Assembly: GCA_944381205.1 (NCBI GenBank)
Contig: CALWKG010000005.1
Coordinates: 1-59,961 of the forward strand
DNA: 59,961 bases
Reading direction: 5' to 3'
DNA from: an uncultured Clostridia bacterium
GTDB taxonomy: Bacteria > Bacillota > Clostridia > Christensenellales > UBA1242
Under the pieces are notes generated by a model. The model searched no databases and had not been told where the DNA came from. It worked only from the letters and a program-made list of their open reading frames with translations. This document shows, piece after piece, positions 54,646 to 59,961 of this stretch. Position 1 is the first letter of the stretch; every line of letters starts with the position of its first letter. The position numbers and the translations under genes were made by a program.

Positions 54646-54674
54646 AAGCAATAAATAATCAAAATTTATTGCTT
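54646..54674 (-). terminator. Terminator after lysC
   Basis: AAGCAATAAAT (54646-54656) and ATTTATTGCTT (54664-54674), 11 base pairs with a seven-base loop; on the minus strand it is followed by a T-run (A-run from 54641). Confidence 0.8.
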
Positions 54675-54751
54675 ATTCATAACTACGTCGATAGTATATA
54701 ATATCAATCTAGAAACTAGCCCTATCTCTTTACTTATTTGAAATAAAATTT

Positions 54752-55969
54752 TTAATATGTCAAGATTTTTTCATAAATATGATTTAATACTTTTTCTCCG
54801 TCATTTACCCCAAAGCACACTGAATTATCTTCCTTTACTAAAAATAAAATCTCTTGGTCTAACTGAGATAAAACATTAAATAAAATAACGCTTTTATCGT
54901 AACTTAAATTCAAAATATTTATAACGTCAATCTCAACACTTTTCGTACAGGTTTTGTATTCTTGCAATTCTCTATTTGCCAAAATACAAAGACAATCTAA
55001 CCCTTCTATTATTTTTATAACTTTTACTTGGTTTAAAATACTTCTAATACTCTCTATGTTTGAACTAATAGAATTTGATTTGAAAACCGAAAAATATAGC
55101 CCCTTTTGCAAATTTAACATTACACCATTATATTTATCCTTGTTAGCCACAATAGTACCAAAGTTAGATGGGTTAAAGGTGTTTTTTATGTTTAAAACTA
55201 TATTGTTTTCCTGCAAAAACTTAATGCAATCTGCGTGCAAAACCTGAGCCCCGCAATTTGCAAGCAACTTTAAATCTTGATAGTTAAGACTATCTATCTT
55301 GCGAGCCTTTTTACATACATTCGGGTCTACATCAAAAACTCCATCTACATCGGTATAATTTTGATATAACTTTGATTTTAAAAGAACCGCCATAATCGCC
55401 CCAGTTATATCAGAACCACCGCGAGAAAATAACTTAATTTTTTGCTTTTTTTCTCCATAAAAACCCGGCACAACAAAATAATTCTCCGTGTTAAAAAAAT
55501 CTAAACTTGCGGTTTTAGAGGCTGTAATGTCAACATTTCCCATACTATCAAATTTTATTATGTCCTTTGCGTCAATAAAATTGAAGGCTAATACCTTTGC
55601 AATAATCTTAGCACAAAGGTATTCCCCGCGAGATAAAACAAAGTCATAATCTTTTGCTTCCTTTAAAGCCTTTTTTAACTCTTTAAAATCGTGCATTAGG
55701 CTTATTTTTATCCCTAAACCTTTTATTATTTCTTTATATCTTTTTACAATTTCTTGGTAAATTTCGCTAAACTTCTTATTGTTGCTTGAACTGTAAAATG
55801 CTTTTATAAGCAAGTCTGTAATCTTTGTATCATTTTTAAATCTCTTTCCTGGGGCGGAAACCACAACGCACTTAATATTTTTGTTGCCTTTTACAATTTC
55901 ACAAACTTTTTTTATGCTTTCCACACTCGCCAAAGACGTTCCGCCAAATTTACAAACAATACAATCCAT
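54752..55969 (-). CDS. lysC: Aspartate kinase
   Basis: First enzyme of the aspartate pathway, making aspartyl phosphate for diaminopimelate and lysine. 405 residues. It has KFGGTS (7-12), FSRGGSDITGA (substrate/ATP loop), and TDVDGVFDVDP, followed by a C-terminal regulatory part with ACT-like segments (about 290-400). GGAG six bases before the ATG at 55969. It closes the asd-dapA-dapB-lysC cluster and is followed by a terminator. Confidence 0.94.
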   Translation of the reverse strand: MDCIVCKFGGTSLASVESIKKVCEIVKGNKNIKCVVVSAPGKRFKNDTKITDLLIKAFYSSSNNKKFSEIYQEIVKRYKEIIKGLGIKISLMHDFKELKKALKEAKDYDFVLSRGEYLCAKIIAKVLAFNFIDAKDIIKFDSMGNVDITASKTASLDFFNTENYFVVPGFYGEKKQKIKLFSRGGSDITGAIMAVLLKSKLYQNYTDVDGVFDVDPNVCKKARKIDSLNYQDLKLLANCGAQVLHADCIKFLQENNIVLNIKNTFNPSNFGTIVANKDKYNGVMLNLQKGLYFSVFKSNSISSNIESIRSILNQVKVIKIIEGLDCLCILANRELQEYKTCTKSVEIDVINILNLSYDKSVILFNVLSQLDQEILFLVKEDNSVCFGVNDGEKVLNHIYEKILTY

Positions 55970-56049
55970 TTTTACTCCACAAAAATTAATTTACATACTA
56001 TAAAATTATTGATTTTTGGATAGAAACTCAGTAATCTACATATTTTATC

Positions 56050-56083
56050 GTTAAAATTCGCAATATAAGGGTAGAATTTTAAC
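56050..56083. promoter_or_regulatory. Perfect inverted repeat in the dapB-lysC gap
   Basis: GTTAAAATTC (56050-56059) and GAATTTTAAC (56074-56083) with a 14-base centre, about 80 bases upstream of lysC. It has no T-run, so it looks more like an operator or a leader stem than a terminator. No consensus promoter is clear in this gap. Confidence 0.45.
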
Positions 56084-56191
56084 AATTAGTTTATAAATTA
56101 CAAAGTTCTCATAAGGTTTAAACTTTTTAATAATTAAAAAATCTTATCCTACTTTTTCATATTGCAATTATTTTAACCTAAAATATTTTAT

Positions 56192-56917
56192 TCATTTTAA
56201 ATCCAAAATGTTATCATATAACCCTGCGGGTTTATCCTTTATATAATCTAATGCAAGCATCGCCCCGTAAGCAAAACTATCACGTGAGAAGGCAGTGTGT
56301 TCTATTTTTATTTTGTCAAACATACCCAAAAATTCTACACAATGCTCTCCAACCACTCCACCACCGCGCAAAGAATGTACAGTTAATTTATTAGAAAGTT
56401 CGCCCACATCTAGTTTTGTTTGATTTATAGCCTTTACAATATTAAGAGCAGTACCACTGGGGGCATCTAATTTCTTTTTATGATGAGTTTCCACCACTTC
56501 TATATCATATCCTGTCAACTTTGATGTCAAATATTTAACCGCTTGCGTAAAAACCGCCACACCAAAACTAAAATTAGCACACTTAAAAATAGGTATGTGT
56601 TTGCTAGCAAGAATAATATCCTGTTCCTGCGTTCTACTAAATCCAGTAGTTGCAATAACAAGGGGAATCTTATGACTTACACAAAAGTTTAAGACTCCCC
56701 CTAAGGCAGAAGTGTTAGAAAAATCTAACACGACATCACAATTTTTTGCTAAGAAAATATTTGACATTAAACACACATCATTATTTGTTTTATAATTTAA
56801 AATTTTTGTATTATTATCCACCCCACAAGTTACTTTTTTATCTCCACCACTACTTTTAATCAAATTATAAACCGCCTGCCCCATTTTACCACAAAAACCA
56901 TTTAATAAAATATTCAA
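56192..56917 (-). CDS. dapB: 4-hydroxy-tetrahydrodipicolinate reductase
   Basis: Third enzyme from aspartate semialdehyde to diaminopimelate, using NAD(P)H. 241 residues. It has the nucleotide motif LNGFCGKMG (5-13), ATTGFSRTQ, and the catalytic ETHHKKKLDAPSGTA with H145, H146 and K149. TTG start at 56917 with GGGGGAA seven bases upstream. It is separated from dapA by 242 bases of phased T-tracts. Confidence 0.95.
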   Translation of the reverse strand: MNILLNGFCGKMGQAVYNLIKSSGGDKKVTCGVDNNTKILNYKTNNDVCLMSNIFLAKNCDVVLDFSNTSALGGVLNFCVSHKIPLVIATTGFSRTQEQDIILASKHIPIFKCANFSFGVAVFTQAVKYLTSKLTGYDIEVVETHHKKKLDAPSGTALNIVKAINQTKLDVGELSNKLTVHSLRGGGVVGEHCVEFLGMFDKIKIEHTAFSRDSFAYGAMLALDYIKDKPAGLYDNILDLK

Positions 56918-57009
56918 ATTACTATTCCCCCAAAAATTATTTGTTATATTTTTATTAGTTTTTGTAGTAATTTATTATTAAAATAACCTATTTTTTTTCA
57001 AAAAAATTA

Positions 57010-57157
57010 TCATTTTTTTAGTATTTTTTATTAAATTTTTAGCGTTTTTTTAACGTTTTTTATCTTTTTTTATTGAAATTTTAGTGTTTTTTTATTAAAA
57101 AATCATTGTTTTTTTATTAAATATTTTTAATTTTTTATCAAAAAATTTAGTTTTTTT
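57010..57157. repeat. Helically phased T-tract array between dapA and dapB
   Basis: T-run centres on the plus strand at about 57016, 57026, 57038, 57048, 57058, 57068, 57080 and 57090 have a mean spacing near 10.6 bases. Further runs follow at 57112, 57126, 57133 and 57154. GTTTTTTTATTAAA occurs twice. Predicted intrinsically bent DNA, like the array at yajC. Confidence 0.65.
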
Positions 57158-57159
57158 AA

Positions 57160-58059
57160 CTACTTAATTTTACTATTCTTATGATTATATATCTCAAACA
57201 ACGCACTATAAACTTTATTTTCATACTCTTTACTAAGGCTTGTTAATGGTAATCGTAAAGTGTTTTGGCACAAGTTTAATAGACTTAACGCATATTTTAC
57301 AGGTATTGGATTCACTTCTACAAACAGAGCCTTATTTATATCCCTTAACTGTTTTTGAACTGAGTATGCCAAATTAAACTTACCTTTTAACGTATTGTTT
57401 ATAACCTGACTTACTTCCCTAGGACAGACATTGCTTGTTACACTTATACACCCCTTTCCCCCGAGTGTCATAAAAACATAGTTTAAGCCATCTTCACCAG
57501 AATATATGGCGATTTTATCTTTTAGCAAATAAAAATCTTCTGTTATCTGATTTATGTCGCCATTTGCTTCTTTAAGTCCAAAAATATTACTAAAACTACT
57601 TATTTGTTCCATTGTCTTTGGCAAAATATTTACCCCTGTTCTTCCCGGGACGTTATAAACTATTATTGGAGTGCTTACATTATCGTTTATTATTTTATAA
57701 TGTTTAATAAGCCCTTGCTGTGTACATTTATTATAATAAGGAGTAACTATTAAAAAGCCATCTACTCCTATTTTTTCTACACTTTTACAAAAACTAACTA
57801 CTTTTTTTGTATCATTGTCTCCTGCCCCAACAATTAATTTTGTATTACCCTTTATTTTTTGCTTACAAAATCTAACGATATTCAACTTTTCCTTTTTTGT
57901 TAGGGTAGATGGTTCCCCCGTAGTACCTAAGGCTATTATTGCTTTTACTCCGTTATTTAACTGAAACTCTATTAGTTCCCCTAATTTGTCATAGTCTACT
58001 TTGTCTTTTTTAAAAGGAGTAATAATGGCAGTCCCAACACCATCAAAAATACATTTCAT
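57160..58059 (-). CDS. dapA: 4-hydroxy-tetrahydrodipicolinate synthase
   Basis: Condenses pyruvate with aspartate semialdehyde. 299 residues, a TIM barrel with GTTGEPSTL, TPYYNKCTQQG, YNVPGRTG (Y135, R140) and the Schiff-base lysine K163 in FGLKEANGD. GGGAGAG precedes the ATG at 58059, which directly abuts the asd stop. Confidence 0.97.
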   Translation of the reverse strand: MKCIFDGVGTAIITPFKKDKVDYDKLGELIEFQLNNGVKAIIALGTTGEPSTLTKKEKLNIVRFCKQKIKGNTKLIVGAGDNDTKKVVSFCKSVEKIGVDGFLIVTPYYNKCTQQGLIKHYKIINDNVSTPIIVYNVPGRTGVNILPKTMEQISSFSNIFGLKEANGDINQITEDFYLLKDKIAIYSGEDGLNYVFMTLGGKGCISVTSNVCPREVSQVINNTLKGKFNLAYSVQKQLRDINKALFVEVNPIPVKYALSLLNLCQNTLRLPLTSLSKEYENKVYSALFEIYNHKNSKIK

Positions 58060-59058
58060 TTATATCTCTCCCTTGTTTTTATAATCAATTAATGCCTGCA
58101 AAATTTGAATGGCATTGGTTGCGGCACCTTTTCTAATGTTATCGCTTGCAACCCAAAAATTAAGGGCATTAGTTTCAGAATAATCCCTTCTTATCCTACC
58201 CACAAAAACTTCGTCCTTTTCGTTTGCAAAAATAGGCATTGGATAAAGATTTTTTGAAGGGTTATCTAATACAATTATATTCTTAGCAAGGCTTAATTGT
58301 TTTTTTACACTAGACGTTTTAAATGCTTTTTTTAACTGTACATTAACACTTAAACAATGAACATTTTCTACTGGAACCCTTACCGCCGTGGCAGTAAGGG
58401 CAATGTTTGTATGCAAGATTTTATTTGTTTCAAAAATCATTTTATCTTCTTCCTTAGTGTAGTCCCCCTTTACAAAAACATCTATGTGTGGTATTAAATT
58501 ATTAAAAATAGGATAAATAAATTTTTGTGGTTTTAAGCCATTAATACCATTTTTTAAATCATCACACCCTTTTTGCCCTGCACCAGAAACCGCCTGATAA
58601 GTGGATACTACAACTCTTTTTACCCCATATTTATCATTTAAAACTTTTAGTGGCAAAACTAAACCTATTGTTGAACAATTTGGATTTGCTATAATTCCGC
58701 GGTTTAACAAGATGTCTTCTTTATTGGCTTCTACAACCACCAAAGGAACACTTTTATCCCGCCTAAAAGCACTGGAATTATCTATTACAATTGCACCATA
58801 ACGCACAAAAATAGGTGCAAATTTTTTAGATATTGTGCCACCTGCGGAAAATAAAGCATAGTCAATTTTTTTGTTTTTTATATTTTCTTCACTTAATTCT
58901 AGTACTTCTATATCACAATCAAAAACCTTTAATTTTTTACCCTTACTTTTCGAACTAGCATAAAGATAAAAATTATCTGCCTTGATACATCTTTCTTCCA
59001 AAACTTCAATAAACTTTTGCCCCACTTTGCCCGTTGCACCAACTATTGCAATATTCAT
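58060..59058 (-). CDS. asd: Aspartate-semialdehyde dehydrogenase
   Basis: Reduces aspartyl phosphate to aspartate semialdehyde, feeding DapA. 332 residues. It has NADP motif GATGKVGQ (7-14), the catalytic cysteine C128 in ANPNCSTIG, and the histidine region RVPVENVHCLSVNV. Start at the ATG at 59058 with AAAGGAG upstream; the longer frame starts in leader sequence. First gene of asd-dapA-dapB-lysC. No lysine riboswitch features are visible upstream. Confidence 0.96.
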   Translation of the reverse strand: MNIAIVGATGKVGQKFIEVLEERCIKADNFYLYASSKSKGKKLKVFDCDIEVLELSEENIKNKKIDYALFSAGGTISKKFAPIFVRYGAIVIDNSSAFRRDKSVPLVVVEANKEDILLNRGIIANPNCSTIGLVLPLKVLNDKYGVKRVVVSTYQAVSGAGQKGCDDLKNGINGLKPQKFIYPIFNNLIPHIDVFVKGDYTKEEDKMIFETNKILHTNIALTATAVRVPVENVHCLSVNVQLKKAFKTSSVKKQLSLAKNIIVLDNPSKNLYPMPIFANEKDEVFVGRIRRDYSETNALNFWVASDNIRKGAATNAIQILQALIDYKNKGEI

Positions 59059-59393
59059 TTTAATCTCCTTTATACCAAAGTTTTGCATTAAAAAGTTATT
59101 AAAGGAGTTCTATAAAAACACCTTTTTTAGAAGTAAAATAAATTTTAAAACTACTTCCAAATCAGCATATTCATAGTTGCCTATTGGTTGTGACTAAACA
59201 AACAATAAAAACAACTACTATGGGGCTTAAAATTAAAATAGATTAATAGCATTATTTTTATATAGAATTTAAAATAGAACACCCTGTCTTTTTAGACAGG
59301 GTGTTAGTCATATAAAAAAATTTTTAGAAGTTTCTATAAAAACACAAATTAAAGTAAAAACTAATTAAATTTTTTTCACTAAAATTTTATTTA
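59059..59393. other. Leader/intergenic region of the asd operon with a strong hairpin
   Basis: Holds a 12-base-pair hairpin, AACACCCTGTCT (59278-59289) and AGACAGGGTGTT (59294-59305), with a four-T loop, probably ending the upstream unknown gene although the T-run after it is poor. Nearer asd, GAAGTA and TACTTC arms (about 59133-59157) and an imperfect stem at 59101-59125 lie in the likely leader. TTTTTAGAAGT and TTCTATAAAAACAC each occur twice (about 59105-59135 and 59320-59346). I find no convincing promoter boxes. Confidence 0.5.
59278..59305 (-). terminator. Strong hairpin, probable terminator of the unknown gene at 59394
   Basis: Perfect 12-base-pair GC-containing stem with a TTTT loop, 88 bases past the stop of the upstream minus-strand gene. 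The following minus-strand sequence, CTATTTTAAATT, is only moderately T-rich. Confidence 0.55.
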
Positions 59394-59961
59394 CTATTTA
59401 TAATTTGCAAAAAAATTTTTTATACTTTCAGCACGTTTTTCCAATTCTAAGATAGGAATTTTTTCATCTACACTATTTACACTTAATATAGGTAATGAAA
59501 TTATTGAAAGTTCTAATTTTTTTACTTTATCATTGTATATGCCCGCTTCACTAGAAGACCGCAAAGTCCCTTCATTTGCATTTAAATACTCGATTAAATC
59601 TTTTGATAGTGAGGTCTGTCTATCATAATTTAAAATAAGTTTATCAAAATTACAACTATGATTCTTTTCTTTTGCAAAGTTTTCTAGTTCATCTACCATC
59701 TTTTTACAAGACTTTTCACTACTTGATAATAAACAAACACTAATTTGTCCACTATTTGTATTTACACTGGTTATATACTGGGCTTGATACTCATCATTAT
59801 ATTGCCTTATAACTCCCTGTTTAAAATCTCGCATAAAAATTAAAAAATCGGTATCCTTTAATACAAGGCTATTTTTTGTTTCACGTATTAAACTTAAAAA
59901 CAAATTTTTATATATCGTTTTGTACTTATTATAAAAATCTTTTACAATCTTTCTTATCTCT
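59394..59961 (-). CDS. Unknown protein, 5' end outside the window
   Basis: The frame stays open to the right edge (codons reading EIRKIVKDFYNKYKT before the TTG at 59903), so the gene is cut and at least 189 codons are present. No ribosome site supports a start at 59903. The visible part is soluble, mixed alpha/beta, with GVIRQYNDEYQAQYITSVN, SGQISVCLLSSS and a helical C-terminal ERKAE-like end (LELEKRAESIKNFF). I do not recognise the family. Confidence 0.6.
   Translation of the reverse strand, partial: EIRKIVKDFYNKYKTIYKNLFLSLIRETKNSLVLKDTDFLIFMRDFKQGVIRQYNDEYQAQYITSVNTNSGQISVCLLSSSEKSCKKMVDELENFAKEKNHSCNFDKLILNYDRQTSLSKDLIEYLNANEGTLRSSSEAGIYNDKVKKLELSIISLPILSVNSVDEKIPILELEKRAESIKNFFANYK

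Noticed and set aside
59089..59393. Lysine riboswitch or T-box before asd
   Set aside because: None of the conserved sequences of either element are visible; only generic stems are present.

Overview
The window looks like the chromosome of a low-GC Bacillota (Firmicutes), probably a Clostridia-like lineage. The basis is very A+T-rich intergenic DNA, strong AGGAG-type ribosome sites, TTGACA/TATAAT promoters, and gene orders typical of that phylum: rpsO-pnp-ylxY-M16 protease-ftsK, yifB-dprA-topA-hslV-hslU, plsX-rnc-smc, ylxM-ffh-rpsP-khpA-rimM-trmD, and secD-secF-yajC near recJ. Nearly every gene is on the minus strand. The plus-strand genes are an unknown protein (18301), a glycerophosphodiesterase (39263) and a TetR-type regulator (47417). 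I see no tRNA, rRNA, CRISPR array, insertion sequence or prophage.

Layout. 1-1.3 kb: an Fe-S pair, nifS followed by the start of a nifU/iscU scaffold gene that appears to use an ATT start codon. 1.4-9.0 kb: M16 protease, ftsK/spoIIIE, rimO, pgsA, cinA. 9.1-12.7 kb: ylxY-like gene, pnp, rpsO. 12.7-18.1 kb: an accessory operon of five tandem, strongly diverged paralogs of unknown function, with a divergent unknown gene (18301-19239) facing away from it. 19.4-27.1 kb: rubrerythrin, recJ, a TIGR04086-type membrane protein, an 830-base AT-rich gap, yajC, secF, secD. 27.6-34.6 kb: trxA, hslU, hslV, topA, dprA, yifB. 34.7-38.9 kb: a 47-residue small protein, a coiled-coil protein, hemW, lepA. 39.2-46.4 kb: glycerophosphodiesterase, then (read on the minus strand) ylxM-ffh-rpsP-khpA-rimM-trmD-rbgA-rnhB-yraN-rplS. 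46.7-48.0 kb: a membrane protein and a divergent TetR-type regulator. 48.2-54.5 kb: ftsY, smc, rnc, plsX. 54.7-59.1 kb: the diaminopimelate/lysine route asd-dapA-dapB-lysC. 59.4 kb to the end: an unknown gene cut by the window edge.

Most genes serve information processing and envelope assembly: signal recognition particle and its receptor, Sec accessory proteins, ribosome maturation, RNA decay, chromosome segregation and phospholipid synthesis. asd-dapA-dapB-lysC supply diaminopimelate for the cell wall.

The observations I rate highest are (1) the five-gene paralog operon, whose members share three motifs and in which only the promoter-proximal gene keeps a segment resembling a HipA/PI-kinase-type catalytic loop; (2) about 340 bases of T-tracts spaced close to one helical turn (about 10.7 bases) running into the 3' end of yajC, with a second such array between dapA and dapB; (3) the probable ATT start of the nifU-like gene; (4) promoters placed so close to recJ and lepA that the mRNAs should be leaderless; (5) a perfect palindrome over the predicted start of the ylxM-ffh operon; (6) an unusual C-x4-C-x2-C cluster motif in HemW; and (7) a small gene next to the coiled-coil gene. 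Where I moved a start from the longest open frame, the ribosome-binding-site reason is given in the entry.
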